From Archilochus colubris (lineage: Eukaryota > Chordata > Aves > Apodiformes > Trochilidae): DNA of 64,000 nt. How positions within the stretch are numbered: position 1 is the first letter of the stretch; the number at the start of each line of letters is the position of its first letter. The notes under the pieces were generated by a model. It was not told where the DNA came from. It made no database searches and saw only the letters and a program-made list of their open reading frames with translations. The translations under genes were made by a program, and so were the position numbers. Shown here piece by piece: positions 19,601 through 33,920 of this stretch. Location: the NCBI GenBank assembly GCA_023079485.1, contig CM041108.1:496001-560000 (forward strand). The letters are read 5' to 3'.

Positions 19601-21019
19601 TGTTGCTGCTCAAGACTTGAGCTCAGTACCCAAAAGCTTAGAGAAACTGTGTGGATAACTGTGTGGATAACCCCACAGACCCCCTTGCTGAACCCCACAG
19701 AACATCTACCATGCCTCCATCTTCATTTTCATGAAAAAAAACCACAAAACAACCCAAGTGGGTTCCTTTTCTGCAGCACATTGGCTTTCCCTTAAAATTC
19801 TCGTACATGAGGACCCTCAGATGATTAAGGCTCCTCCCCTGGCAGAACTGGGCATGACTCTCCACAACCAGAAACCTTTCAGTTAAACACAGCAGGAACA
19901 TCGCCCAGACACCTCCCTGCAGACCACGTTCTGCCTGCTGAGCTTCCAGCAAAGAGCTCCCTCCCTCCCTCCCAGCCGGCACTTACCCATCCCACTGACC
20001 CACAGAAAACATTTCCTGGTCAAACGGGGCTCACAGCTTTCAGAACTACCCAAAAATACTGCTTAAGCACAGGACTTGCCATGAAGCCAGCAGAAGATGA
20101 GGTGCTCTAGGACCAGCTGACCAGGAGGGGGTACTTGTGCTACAGTTTCTGCTCTTGGTATCAGTTTAGGCTGAAAGTTTTCACACCATTAAATATAACA
20201 AGGTCCTCTCTCAGCTGATACACTGTGCTGCCACATAGTCACTTGCCCAGCTGCACAGAGGCAGAGAGTTCACAGACTTCAGGATTACAAATTAAATAAA
20301 TAATTATATATATTTTTTTTTAGCTCAAAACTACCTGCTTTTCACTTTTGTACCATTCTTCTTTTCCTTTTGTATTCCACCTCTCTCACTGGCCCAAGGC
20401 CATGACACTTCCATAAGACACTAGGTTCCACTGAAATCCAGCTCGTTTACAAGCTCTGGCCTTTCAGAAGGTAGGAGTCAGGACTGCCTTTCCACACCTC
20501 GATATAGCCATGCCCTCCAGACTTTCCTGGGACAACTGCAGAGCTGCTGCCAGACAAGGAGGAAAGGGCAGGAGCTACAGCATGCACATGGCCCTACACC
20601 TTCATTATCACAACTGCACCAGGCTGCCAAGCTGGAGGAATATTTTTAGACTGGAGAAAAAAGCCCCATGGATTTATCAGGGACTTATTAATGCAAAAGT
20701 GACACTAATACTACCAGTGTTCTGTTTTTCCCTCTACTTTCACAAACTGGGTTTATTTCCTTCCCTTCTCCAGCTTTTCAGTACAAGAATCACTGGTGTT
20801 TGTCCAACCCCTGGAGGTGGAGGTCCCAAGACAGAAGAGCATGGATATGGGACTCTGTTATCCCAGGGGCACACAGGGTCATCTGCAACAAGGCCACTTC
20901 CATTCCTGTCAGCTTGTCACAAGCTACAAGGTCAGAGAGGGAAATGAGCCCTGCTGCAAGCATGGTGTGACCATGTACACTGATTGATGGTAAGAGAGTC
21001 ACAGCCCAAACTTTCACAT
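16606..21019. other. intergenic region downstream of ARHGAP32
   Basis: Apart from the minisatellite at 17141-17450, and a vaguely MIR-like stretch near 18520-18580, no gene or known element is visible. Open frames are short and composition is non-coding. Confidence 0.7.
17141..17450. repeat. degenerate minisatellite of GACACAAG/GGAAGTAGACA type
   Basis: The purine-rich strand repeats short variants of ACATGAGGGGAAGTAGACAC and GACACAAG. The string CAGACACTGTAAGACATGA occurs at 17185 and again at 17293, giving a 108-base higher-order spacing. Lack of stop codons in the repeat explains the long meaningless open frames on the opposite strand here. Confidence 0.7.
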
Positions 21020-21085
21020 TCATAGAATCATAGAATGTTAGGGGTTGGAAGGGACCTCTAGAGATCATCCAGCCCAACCCCATTC
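21020..21085 (-). mobile_element. CR1 LINE 3'-end fragment (minus orientation)
   Basis: On the minus strand the sequence ends in GGTCCCTTCCAACCCCTAAC and ATTCTATGATTCTATG, the diagnostic CR1 3' terminus with octamer repeats. Only about 65 bases are clearly recognisable; similarity fades to the right. Heavily 5'-truncated, as usual for CR1. Confidence 0.9.
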
Positions 21086-21416
21086 CGACCCCATATTCTC
21101 TGGAATAACCTGCTCTGCAGAGACTTGTTGACATATGGATGCTCAAGGCAGTTAACCCGAATAAAATTTGCATAGATAGGCAGAATTAAACCCCTGTGTG
21201 AACACATCTATCCAGAATTAGAAACAGGCTTCATTTAATTCAGTTTTGATGCAAACTGTTCATTTTTCCCTTTTATTCTGAATAAGAGCAGCCATGCGAT
21301 AGCATGGCTATATATAGTATAGACCAGTAGGGTTTCAGTAATCCACTTCAAACTCATGCTGTTAGTTCACTGGGACTCATTTTCACCTTGTTTAAACAAG
21401 ACTACAGTACAGCCAG

Positions 21417-21446
21417 TCCAACATCAACAGATCCAACATCAACACA
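21417..21446. repeat. 15-base direct repeat, two copies
   Basis: TCCAACATCAACAGA is followed directly by TCCAACATCAACACA. Nearby at 21487-21510 is a short GTGACA hexamer repeat (about three and a half units). Small local slippage duplications; no function visible. Confidence 0.8.
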
Positions 21447-24400
21447 CAGGGGGATCAGCAAGTTGGGGAACAATTTCAGCTCCTTCTGTGACAGTGACAG
21501 TGACAGTGTCATCTACCCTGGTCATCAGAGGTGGAGCTGGTAAAACAACTGCTCTGGATTCACTACTCTGAGCTTGTGACCAGGCAATATTTTGGGCTTT
21601 TGCCCATTTTTCTACGAGAGCCAGTTTTGGCTTGGCTGCACAGACAGATTATTTAACAGAAGGAGAGGGGAGAAAGGGGTGGGAGGGAAGGAAGGATTTT
21701 GTTTCTTCAGAGAAAGCTGCTGACAACATGCAAAATAAAATACCCTGGAGAAAGTGCTTGACAAGAGACTAAGCCACAGGAATTTTGTTCTCAGCATCAC
21801 AGGAGCAAACCTGGAAAGAGTTATTGGCTGACATTTTAGAAATGGAAGAGCAAAGGTGCAGGGTTTGGAGGAGCAGCAGCAGCTCATGGCAGGGACACAG
21901 CTCCCTGCCAACCCTGGGGCTGATCAGAGCAGGTCCAAAAGCAGCAGGTGATGGTTGTATCTCTGTCCCCTTCCACACTTCTGCAGCCCAGGTTGTTTTG
22001 CACAGAAGGTTATTTCACCATCTCTGTTTTCAATACAAGGCTATTGCAGCAGTGATAGCAAATATTGAATGTATTACAAAGCAATTCAGTGAGCTGAAAA
22101 GAGATATTAAGGAGGGAATTTCATCAAGATAAGATAAGCAGCAACTTGGCTTCAGAGACAGAAAGTGATCAGAATATATGATTTGTTTTTGCCCCTTTGA
22201 GCTAATTTAGATTTGGTGAAAGAACAAATACAAGCAGACATAAATATCTAAGACAGATGCTGTCCTATCTATCCTCCAAAAGGAAAAACATACCTCGCAG
22301 AACCACGAGCAGTTAAGAAGCTTCAATCTTCAGTGAATTCCCCTGTACATTGGCCAAAAAACCCCCCAAAACTATCTGCCAACTTTTACTGGAAGGCCAG
22401 ATCCAACAGCTGGTTGGAGGGCATAATTTTGGACAGAAGCCCCAAAGATAATTAAGTTCTAAGGAGTTTTGGGGGAATCCTAGTAGCATCCCTGTTGCAT
22501 GGAAGGCAAATTTTATTTAGCTACAGAGTCCCTACCTCAAAGCAGAAAACCACAAGAAGCCCAAGCTCACTGCTCCTCTGCTCACGGAAGTCACTGCCAT
22601 TCACTGTGTACAAATCTGTTCATAAACAGCAATTAAACTGTAGCCCATGCTAGAAACTTCATGAACCAGTTCAACCTTTGAACTGATTCAGTTACAAGAT
22701 CAGTTTTTGCCTAGGATAAACAAGGCTGTGGGTTAAGCACAGCTATTGCATCAAGTATGAACAGGGGGCAAAAATGCCTCTTAGTATCTGAGCTATGAAA
22801 ATAATTAGTTTTACCTCTTTCTGTTCCCAAGTGAGTTGGAACAACTGAAAGTTTTCTTGAATCTATTTAGTGTGCAAAATTTTCAGAATTATTCCTGCAA
22901 ATAATTAGTTATTGATCTCTTAAGTTTGCTTAGGGAAAAGCACTCGTAAGCAACTCAATCAATTATTCAAGCAATAGTTGCTGTTTAGGGATTTGTGTCA
23001 CTGGAACCACATTTCAGGTCTGCTACTGACAAAGCACAACTTCAGGTTTCCTCTTGGGAGGAGAAGGGAGGGGTCTGAAGTCCCATTTTTCAAATTAAAA
23101 CTTTTTTCTTTTTCCAATAACTGTTTTTCTCCACTATTTGCTTAAAAGGTTTTGAACATTTCTTGTAGGGAAAAAAAAAACCAACAGAAAAAAAGAAAGA
23201 AGTAGCTGCTTTATTAATATTGTAGGAAGCTTTTCCCAGCATTTAGACATTCTAACCAGTAACACAGCATTAAGGGAGACCCTGAATTCCTCCTGAACCT
23301 GCATGGCATGGGGACAACCTCGATGCAGACAGCTGGGGACAGAACTTCAATTCCTCTTTGGCTTCTTATCACGACAGACAAAGCTCTGATCTCCAGTAAC
23401 ACTTCTGTGACAAAACAATGTGAACATAACCCAGGCAACACAACCTTCCCCTGGCCAGCTATGTGTAGCTGGAAGTTTTTAAAGCAGCTGAGCCCCACCA
23501 CAAACTCTTTCCCCAGGTCCCTATCCCCAAGGATTTGGCACTTGGCTTGGGTTGGATTTAGCCCCACCCCGCAAAGCAGAGCAGACTTTCAGTCTGCAGT
23601 CATTAAAGGGAGGCATGAACTAAGCGAATTAATTCAAACTTCAACAGCTTTGCTTCAGAACGAGCTGCCAGTCCCTGATATTAGAGTTTTACAGGAAAAA
23701 GTACAATAAAAAATAATAGGATACAGATGAGGGTGAAGCAGCACCTGAGCCACTGCCCCCCTCAGAATGCTTATCAAGTCTGGGAGCACTCTCTGGGGAC
23801 AGACACCCAGGAGAAGGGCTGCAAGGCAGTGCCAGCAGGATTGCTGATGCCACAGGAGTCTGGGAAGTGTCCCTCTGCCCAGCATTCCAACCCCAGCCCA
23901 CCAGGGAGATCTCTCTCCAAGTTACAAAAGGGAGAATCTCAAGCAAGCTCTGGGGTCTCCAAGCATCCCTGCTGGGCTTGCACTGGGGAAAGCGGAGGAA
24001 AACCAGAGTGACTGGAAAAATGTTCTGAAGGAACAAAAGGATTTTGCAGCTTGCTAAGCTTGGCATGAAGCAGTGTGTAACCCCCTGGGCTGGCAGGAGA
24101 TAGCACCCTGCTTGGGTCACATTTTAAGAGCAACGAGCTGTGACAAAATAGACCTCAAAGTCCACAGCCAGCCCCACACTCCAGGTGACTATGACACCAC
24201 ACAGCTCTGCTTCCAGATGTCCAAGACCTTGGGAAGGGTCTCCTGGAAGAGCAGCAGACAGTGGTGGTGCTGTACTGCCAGTCCAGCCACAGCCTTGCTG
24301 GGAATTCTGCTTTTAGAGATCTTCTCAAACTACCTGGTGCTGCTCTCTCCTGACTGTCTGGACTCTCAAGATTTTAAGTGCTACTTGAGCTCCTTCACAA

Positions 24401-26920
24401 CCCATTTCCCTGCTCTTCACTACAGCAATTCTTCACATTGCATGCAACAAAAAACCTCTACAAGTATTACTTCATCCTTCTGTAATCATAAGAGATGCTC
24501 GTGTGAAATGTACTTTTGGAAGTTATCAGCTCCAAACCCAGCAGTGTTTCTCAATGCAAATGCCTTGAGCTCTCCTTAAGCCTTCAGCTTCCCTCCCCTC
24601 ACTGCAATGCCAGCCTCAGCATCACAAACACCTTTACTAATTAATCCTTCCAACAGCCCGTGCAGATCAGTCTTACCAGGCAATGATGGGTTTAACAGAA
24701 AATTGCATTTCCTGGGCAAAGGAAGCCAATTCCTGTTTGGCTTTGGGTTTGTTTATTTGTTTGTTTTTAAAGGCACACTGTGAAAATACAAGCTGCTTTT
24801 GGAGAGGTAAGAGACAAACATGCCTGGAAAGGAACATCATTCTTTGCCAGCCGAATAGGAAAAGTGTTTCAGTTTTAATGTAGAGGATGGGATGCACAGC
24901 TCTGAGCTGCCATGGGTGTTACTGTCCAGATTCACACCCACACTTTAAAAAGTCACCTTAAGCCCTGTGACAGTTTGTGCTGAGCCAGGTGACCATGTTA
25001 TCTGTCACCAGCATCTAACAGAGCACATCAGACCAAGTTTAGAGACCCAGAGTTTCCTACTGGTCAGTCCATGGGGAGAACTGATTACCAGGACCCTTTA
25101 ATGCTACATTTTGCACTTCCCACACTCAAAAACTATCAAGAGGAAATCAAGAGCTCGGATTTGAAACAGCCAGAACAAGAAACTCCTAAAAAGAAAGAAA
25201 AAAACCTGCATGCAAAGCACCACCCTGCTTTGTACATGCAAAGTCACAGAACAGACTGAATGAGCAAAGAACTTCTCAGGCTCAAGTAGCATCCTGGATG
25301 CTACTTAGTGAGGTGACACTTTATAATCTTTAATAAACTTCTGAACCCTGCCCTGATCAAGTCCCTGCAAAATTAACCTTGCAATGAAGTAGATAGTTGG
25401 AACTGCTACAAAACGACACTGCATCCCTGCCCCAGATAACCTCCTCCACAGCGAGTTCTTCCACCCCCTTTTTTTTCTTCCCATATTAATGCCCTCCATC
25501 ATAATAAGGATTCCTACCCACTGCCAAAACTCAATTTACACTATTTATTTTAATGACTTCATTTGTCATCCTAGCATGTGTGTCTGCCTCTGGGACTGCA
25601 GCCCCGTCAGTCTGCCAGAAGGTCTCATTTACAGTTTGCTCTTTCATTATTATTTTTAAAGATTAAATTGCTTCTATTGCAAGGCAAACACTCTGGGAAC
25701 TCCCACAGCCCAGACGATACCAAGACACATTCATACTTTTGATCAATATATTTTAGGGTTCCACACATCTCAATCCCAGCTGACTCCCCCCCTCCACACA
25801 GCCCCACTGCATCATCCATCTATTTCTATCACCTTTCACTTTGTTATTCCTTTTAATCTTCCCAAAAGATAGACACTGGTTATGACATGTGAATACGTCG
25901 TGGGACGAATTTTAACCTTTTGCTTTCTGGTTTTTTGTTTTTTTTTTTTTTGGTTTTTTTGAGAGGTGGAAATGATGACTGTGCCAGTTCCCTTCCCCAG
26001 TGCATCGGTTCATTTCTCTGTTCTAAGCCACCTTTTTTCATCTCCCAACTTTACTCCTCTGGAGAGGAATATTCCTTCCTATCACATCATATTTCTCTCT
26101 TATGGTGTGTGTCTCCAACACTGACATGGTCTGTAAAATTCAATGTTAATTAAATCATTTAAACAGGCTAGGGAAGAGTGTAATCCTTCATGTTTCATTA
26201 TACCATGTTTTGTGGAAGCAGCATTACATCAGTTCCTAGAGCTGCAGCTGGGAGGAAGCTTCCAAAAAAGACAGCATCAAAACGAAAGCTACACATCAAT
26301 CTGCCCTTCAAGACAAGGGAGGGACCAGGTATTTGAGAAATTACTTCTGCCTGGCCTCAGGGTCTCAGAAAACCTTTCCTCAGCTCACTTACAACATCTT
26401 GAAAAGGAGATATTATATGCCATTTTCTTGCCTATGTGTAATCACTCCATCCATTTGCCTCCTCTCATCTCAGCCTCCAAGTGCCTGACTGGAGCAAAAT
26501 GTGTCCCACCAGTGCCACTGGGCACTCCTCTGCATTCCCAGTTTCACAGAAACATTTGCAAGGCAGATGGGACACTGCCTGGAGACCATGTGCAAATCCT
26601 GTGTGAAGCTCGAGCAGAACAAACAGATCAGCTGCTCAGAAAGTGAAGGTGGAGAGGTGCCACCCTTAGAACCACAGTGGTACCAGGTCCTTCAACATTT
26701 AGAAATGCTTTTCCCAAGCTAACAGAAACCTGCCTTTTAACTAAAAAAAGAAAAAGAGAGCAATGAACCTTCCATCATAACAAAGTTTAATGGCTCAAAG
26801 TTATTGAGAACCCATCTCATTTTCTTCAGCTCATGCAAACTGATACATGATGACTTCTTTCCTGTGTTCCTTCCATTGCAAGCATTTGTCTGAAGTCCCA
26901 ATAAACATTAGTGAAAACCT

Positions 26921-26947
26921 TTATATATATATACAGAGAGAGAGAGA
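26921..26947. repeat. compound microsatellite (TA)n-(GA)n
   Basis: About six TA units are followed directly by about six GA units. A simple-sequence repeat with no evident role. Confidence 0.85.
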
Positions 26948-27577
26948 AAACAAAGTTTTCAAGTTGTTTCTAGAAAATATAGCAACTTGGCAATAAAATG
27001 ATTTTGCAGGTTACATACAAAGTATCAGAGCATATAAATATTAGTTACTGTCAGATGATCAAGTTTCTGGTATGTAGGGTGGAGGTGGAAGATGTTACAG
27101 CAGAATCTTTACTGGATGATCAGGTGCAGAGAGGAGCAGCAAGGCTGAGGAAAAACAAACAAGAATTGACAGTATTAGACCAGCAAAACCATTACTAGGG
27201 GTCTAAACCAATTTGCTAATACAGAAGGCACACAGCATTATCAAAGCTCTTAGAAACATCAGGTACTGCCAAAAAAGGTACAAACATTTTAGAGACTGTG
27301 CACTAGAACACTGAAAAATAGCTTTTAGACTCAAGATCATTATTTTCCCCCCCCCCATTTTCCTTTTTCACTTTATTTGTGGAGGAGCAGAACCATTAAC
27401 ATGACTGCTCACTGAGTGGCTGTGCAGCCAGCTCAAACCCGAGCCTGAAATGGACTTCTTACTATTTCTGTGGGAGTTGTTTTCCAAAGAAACCAAGAGG
27501 GAATTTTAATCAAAACAGTAAACTGGAAAACCCACAGTATTCCCATGTGAAGCAGGAAAGAATTCCTATTGGTGCTG

Positions 27578-27632
27578 TTTTACAGGTGGAGAAACTGAGG
27601 CACAGACCACTGAAATCATTCCAGCAAAGCTC
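27578..27632 (+). mobile_element. MIR SINE relic (core segment)
   Basis: The sequence TTACAGGTGGAGAAACTGAG followed by GCACAGA closely matches the MIR core consensus (TTACAGATGAGGAAACTGAG, GCACAGA). Flanks are too diverged to delimit. Confidence 0.55.
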
Positions 27633-30600
27633 TCGAAGAGAGACAGCTTGAAAAAGGTCCAGACGTGTGGTTTACAAAGAAAACCCACCTCACACAACCT
27701 CTGCCTTAGAAACTAAAAAAACCAAGCTGCAACTTTTCCCTAAGCAGGTATGTTGAGGTTCATGTTTAACAAACCAGACTTTTCTGGTATTCTCTGTCAA
27801 AAGTGTTTCCAATCCATTTACCACGGGGTAAAGGCTCTTTCTGATAGACATGAACCTCTTATGCTTGGCATATTCTGACACCTCCTCTAACTGGAGAGAG
27901 GAATATTTGTAGTCACAGCAGGTAAACGAGATGTGGACAGGGAACACAACTAATTTAATAGCATGAATTATTTACACATACATTCAGGAAAGCCATCTTG
28001 CTACACAGCAGTCCCAGCAGCAGGGATTATTAATTTATAACTCAGCTACAGCTATATTAAACAGAATGAGGCTTCCAGAAAAACTGTGGAGAGACAGACA
28101 AAAAATATTACCCTGCCCAACCCAAAAGTACACTGGGGATCCCTAACAAAGCCTCAGATTAGCCAAAACCCAGCAGCTTCTAATTTACACCCAGACATGC
28201 CTAATTCCTCCTTTTCAGGACAGAAATACCAAGGCAACTTCCTCCTCCAGTGAGCAAAATCCTTGGAATGACAACAAGGAGCATCCCCACTCCAGGAATG
28301 CCCCTTCCCTGGGCCCCACTCAGATCTGAGATAGAAACACCCCACAGGGAAAACAGGAGAAGCATTTGGGGGTGGGATGCTAGGATTAACAAGGTTTGAT
28401 GAGAAAGGAGGGAAAGAAGGAACTGGAAATACCTGAGCTGAGAGGCAAGGAGAAGGAAATGGGGCACGGGGTGCAGCTACAGCTTACAGAGAGTCAGGGG
28501 GGGAGAGTGGGGCCATGGGGGATTCAGGCAAGATGGAAACCAGAAAGATAGAAGGGTCCAGACAAAGAAATGTAAATGATTAAAAATGGTAAACCTGGTC
28601 AGCAATGGGAATTTTGAAGACTGGAAATAGGAAAGGAGCCAGGAGCAAGGCTGAGCATGGGACAACAAGAGCTCCATGCAAGGCACTGCTCACAGCTTCA
28701 GCCCCAGCCTGGGGATGTTGGGGAGTTACACGGCAGAACCCTTCTTGTGCAATCCCAAGAGACTGTTTGAGACCCTTTTCCTTGGTTTAGCTCCTGGAGA
28801 GACATTTTGTATTCTTAAATCCACCTTGTGTCTTGTACACTCCGCAAAGAAATTAGAAGCAACCACTCTGTGCATGTTCTCAGCGTATTATTTATCCTGA
28901 TAAACATGCTCATAGCTGGACTGCTGGCATCCTCACATGCTTTTTTTGCCCAGTGATGGCTAATGCTGCAAATTAATCTTCATACAGTAGGAACTCAGTT
29001 CCTGTTAATGACTAGAAACCTTCCATAATGCAGTGATCAACATGAAATAATTTCATAAAGCTCAACCTTGTGGCAGAGCTGGCTTCACCTTTAACTCTTT
29101 GCTAAAGGCCAAAGGACTGAAAAGGACATGGACAGGTTGGATGGACTGCTCTCAGTGATTTTGAGTGCCACTGTTTTCAGGAGAGGTGTTTGGCACTTCC
29201 TGAATGTACATAAATCATCTCACACTGGGGCTAGGAAAAAAAAACAAAACAAAAAGGCACCCAAAGGCACTTGCTTCAGGCCTGCTGAATGGTAAGGAGA
29301 ATCATGGACCCAGCAGAGCAGTTCCTCCTCTGTCCTGAACAGGAATTTTTCTGCTACTTTCAAGAAGCCCATGTTTGACCTACTTAGAATTCACTTTTGC
29401 ATTAATCCCTGCCACAGCTTGGGTCAATCCTTCCAAACCCCACATCTCCCTCAGCCTGCAGAATCACCCTCCCCTCCCAGCACCTGGCAGCCTCCCTGTC
29501 CCTTCTCCCTTTAAGAAAGGGAGGTGAGGAGCCCCTTGACCACTTGTCCTGGATGAGGATCATCATGTTCTAATCACCTGCAAGTTATGACCAAAGTGCC
29601 TCCTCTGTCACTGCTGGGATTTCCAGAGTGGGGACATTGGGTGCCATTATCAGCTGAGGCCACCTAGAAGGCTTGGGCCAGCAAGTGAGTATTGTTGGCA
29701 AGGACCAGAAGCATGGAGCAGAACAGAGCTGGGTTAAAATCCTACATATTGTGATGCAAGGAACAGGGATCACTTAGCACTGGGGGTCACCAGAGGCTGG
29801 TGCTACTGAAAGGGCTTTTTTTAAACAACAGCAAACACAACCAGACTCTAAAACACAGCAAGCAACTCAGAGCAACCCACAGGCTACCCACAGCACAGGG
29901 CATGGACAAATCCTGCTTCAAGAAGGACACCATCCCCAGGTACCCTAAAGACAACCTCATTATGCCTCCTCTGAGGCAGAAGAACTCAAGAAGCTTAAGC
30001 TTACAACTTCAGAAAGAAGCCAACTTTCTGCACACAAAGCCAAAGGCAGCATGCAGACTCCTTCCAGCTCTCCTACCTCCCTTTTCCTCCATGGCTGCTG
30101 TTGGTTTTCCTCAAGGAAGCAAAGTAGAAGGCAGCACTCAGCTCACAAAAAGCTCCCAGCAGCAGGGAAGTCAAGGAGAAGCACACTATGTACATCAGAA
30201 AACTTCCTCAGCACAAAGCTCCAGCAAAGCCCAATTCAACCCTTACTTTAATCACAGAAAAACATAAAAAGAACTTAACTGCCTCTCCAGCCTCTGCTCT
30301 CCCAGCAGCAATCAAGAGCTTGAGAGAGTCCTGGTGAGTGCTCAGGAAGGGTAATGAGGTCCACCTGGCAACAAACCCACTGTTGGTCCTACTTGTTTTT
30401 TATTGTTCAGTCCATTGATGGGGGGTTACAGCAAAAATCCATCAAAAATAATTTGGTGAGGTTCTTGAGGACTCATGAAAATACCCACTTAATTCCTAGC
30501 ACCTCAAAAATGAGTGAGCTTTTTACATGTTTCCTGATTGTCCAAAAACCATGTGTTCAGAATTCATGGTTTCTGTCTTCTTCTCTTATTTTTCCTTTTT

Positions 30601-31667
30601 TTTTTTTTTTTTTTTTATTTTGCAGAATGCCAGGGGAGGAAGCAAGCATCTTTTACTTTCAAGTTCTTGTTCAAGAATGTAATGAAAACTTCAAAATTAT
30701 TTTTTCATTAAAACGTCCACTTAGGAAAAAGGGCAATGCTCTTTCAAGAAGAAATGTTTTCCTTAAAGAAGAATAAAAAGGTAAAATGTTACTTTCCAAT
30801 GAGAAGCCAGAGTCTCCTCTTAATTTATTGAGTAGCAACCTCAGCCACACAAATGTACTTTCTTTGTTATTCTCCCCAGTGTCCACACTTGCAGCAGGCA
30901 ACACTCCTGACAGTACTTTTCAGTTAGGAAAAATTAAAAAAAAATCTGTCTGGCACATAATTTATATTTCTGATTTACAGTCAGACTTGCAGGACTCAGC
31001 TCAAAACTCAGCCTTGTCCTTTTGTCTTGCTCAGCAAAGGATGCTGAACTGAGGGTCTGATTCCTGAGGTGCCAAAGCACCAGATTCCAGAGCTCTGCCA
31101 AAGAGGAGTCTGGCCTGGGGAATGTATCCAGGGTGATTCCAGTCTCCTGGTAGCTCTGCAGAGGGCAGCCAGGTGAAGGTTTATGTCTAGACAGATGCTG
31201 GGAGATGGTAGGTGAAGCATTCCCTAACACACCTAACGGGATTCCTGGGACAAGCTCATGCCAGGTCACACTGGCTGCAGGATTTGCACTTCACTTCCCC
31301 CTGGCCCTGGAAACAAAACTGCCCTGGGAGCATTTCAGGGAGGGATGAAAGCTGGGAAGGGTCAGGTTAAACATCAGGGCAAGAGGCTAATGCTGCAATG
31401 GGGAACACAGTCAAAGGGGTGTCCCTGGCTGTCCCTGCTTGTCTTCAGCTGTGAAACAGATTAGAGTGGATCCCTAAAGCAAGCCCTACCTGCAGCCTGT
31501 AGATCTTTAGCTTCATTACTTCTTTGGTTCTCACTGATGGGGTTGGGTACAAAGCCATTTGACTTGAGTTCTGTCCCCTGCATTGTATTTATAAACATTA
31601 TACCAATATGCTCCATGCAAGACTTAAATTCCTTTCTATTTTGAGCTGCACAAGAAGAGAAGGACAG

Positions 31668-31716
31668 AGTTCCTGCTCCAAAGAATTCACAATTTAAACA
31701 GGCAGCAAGACAGGGA
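31668..31716 (+). mobile_element. possible ancient CR1/L3-like LINE relic
   Basis: The motif TTCCTGCTCCAAAGAATTCA then CAATTTAAACAGGCA and AAGACAGG resembles a common amniote CR1/L3 segment (CCTGCCCCAAAGAGCTTACA then ATCTAA). Recognised from memory of the consensus, so only tentative. Confidence 0.35.
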
Positions 31717-33884
31717 GTCCCACAGGATAACAGCACTGGGATCAGGTGGACATAAGAATATGGTCTGCTAATTGAATGCATGTTTGCTCCCTCAGTTGCT
31801 GACCAAAAAAGCATTTCCATAAATTTGCAAATCCACACAATTGTTCAGAGCCATATCCCTAAAGCACTAAAGTCAGGGGTGTCTGTAAGCTTTTAATCAA
31901 CCATCTCCTCGCCCCTTGGGTTGGGGAGCTGACAGCATGAGAGCCCTTGCAGTGTGCTGCTCTGGCAGCTTCAGAAACGCTGATCTCCCTCCCCAGTGAT
32001 TGAAGTTCTCCCAGCACCTCATTACCAGCAATCCCAGTTGTCCATCCCACATCAAAGGGGTTTCCTGAGGCTTCAACAACAATCTTCTTCCTTCCCAGGG
32101 AAAGCTGTGCAAGCCTTTTTGTCTGAAATTATTTAAGGGATCTGAAATAAGATTCACACAGGGATGGAAGAAGCTTTGCACCCTGCTGTGCAGAGCAGAA
32201 GGTGATCCCTGCCGTCCTGGGGGACGAACTCAGAACCACTCAGCACTTCCAGCCTAAGGAACCAGCTCTGAGAAGATGCTATCAGGATGGTGATGGGTCT
32301 CCTAACACTTTGGCAAGAGGTGAGGCTTCCATGTGTGGAAAGATGCAGGAGCTGGAATCCTGCTTGCAAAGATGGAAGTGCTGCTGGTGGTGTGAAGCTG
32401 TGGAGGATGGGGCTTTGGTGTGGACTGATCAGACAACAACTTCTCCAGAGTGGGATGGAAGTACATCCCCATCTGCACCACCCCAGAGCCTGTGCTAGCT
32501 GGATAAACCCTCTCTGACCTCACACACTGATGTGACAACCCCTCCTGTGACCACAAAACAGGCTTCCAAAGCAGCCTGAGACAGGGAAAGCTGAATGCCC
32601 TGGACTTCTGTGTGCTTGCAAAACTGTGACTGCGTGCAGACATGTCTGCTCTGTGATAGATTTTCATCATTGCTATTCATTTTGGAGCACAAATTTTAAA
32701 GGAAATAAGCTAGCCCTTATTTCCCAGCATTGAAAATGCCTTCAGGCATCACATCCAGAGTGATTTCCCTCACTGGAACATTTTGCATCTAATGTGCCCC
32801 TTGAAATAGTCCCTGGCTATGGAGCAGAGAGCAAACGTGCGTGAGCATGTGTGCAGGATGGAGGCTGGGTGCATGCACAAGCAGATCTGACCATGTTCAC
32901 AGCCCAAACAGCAAAGCAACAGGAAACTGTGCCCTTCACATGGGTGTTAATGGTCACCCCACACAGCAGGTGCTGTGCAAAGCCCAGGAGGGCTGTACAC
33001 TGCATCTGTCTGACTCCTGGGGAGATAGATGCCTTTACTAGCATTAGATCAGATCACCTCCCAAAGCCACTCAGAACTCCTTGGGCAAGGATTTTCAGCC
33101 TGAGAGCAAGAAAGCTCCATGCAGGCCTCAGCACCAGTCTGAGGCTCTGGAGAGTAGATGGTGAAATCAATGTGACCCAGTCACATGCTCTGCCAGAAGG
33201 TTTGGAGAACACTGTCCTTGTCTGCTTCTGAGAATGATGTTCTTACTACTTTTTTCCCCCAAACCTCTTAACCTACTCTCTCCCACTGCAGAGCTTTTTG
33301 TTAACTATTTCCTACTCCTGTTTCCATGGAAAACAGAACGTCACACACACCATCTCCCATGAGATGACAAAAGTGCCTCTGGCCTAACAGTCCTATTTGC
33401 CTTTAAGAGATAAAGCCAGAAAGAAAAATTATCAAGATGCAAAACAGGGATTTTAAGTCCATTTGCTCAAGGGACACAAAAGCTCAGCCTTTTAAAACAG
33501 ATGTTTGGCTGGGTCCACAATGATGGGGGCAAACAGAAGCACTGAGACTGGATATTACTCGAATGTTTCTGGGAAGCATAATATATTGTGATTTAAAGCA
33601 TTTGATCTTGCCTTCCCCTAGTGCCAGCCCTAGGATGACACAGTTCTCTTTGTTATTTCCAAGGTCTGGGCCAAGGTCCCTGCTGTGACCCTAGTACTGG
33701 TCTTTTCCAATGTTTCATCTCCTTATCCCCAGAGGTTTCTGTTGGCTCTTGGATAGCATTGCATCCACCAGAATGAGAGGTGAGAGCATCTGAAATCCTA
33801 GAAATCAGATGCTCAGTGCCCAAAGATGGGGTGCAGAGGAGCTGGGTGCTGGTTTGCTCTCATAGCAGTGCAGTTTATTGCAGA

Positions 33885-33920
33885 CTTTGTGTCTCAGCTT
33901 CCCCACCTGTAAGAAACACA
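33885..33920 (-). mobile_element. MIR SINE relic (reverse)
   Basis: GTGTCTCAGCTTCCCCACCT followed by GTAAGA resembles the reverse strand of the MIR core (GTGCCTCAGTTTCCTCATCT, GTAAAA). Short and diverged. Confidence 0.45.

Noticed and set aside
30596..30640. Long T run followed by TTTTGCAG, looking like a strong splice acceptor
   Set aside because: No conserved exon follows, and no partner donor or coding sequence is seen nearby; probably a T homopolymer with a chance CAG.
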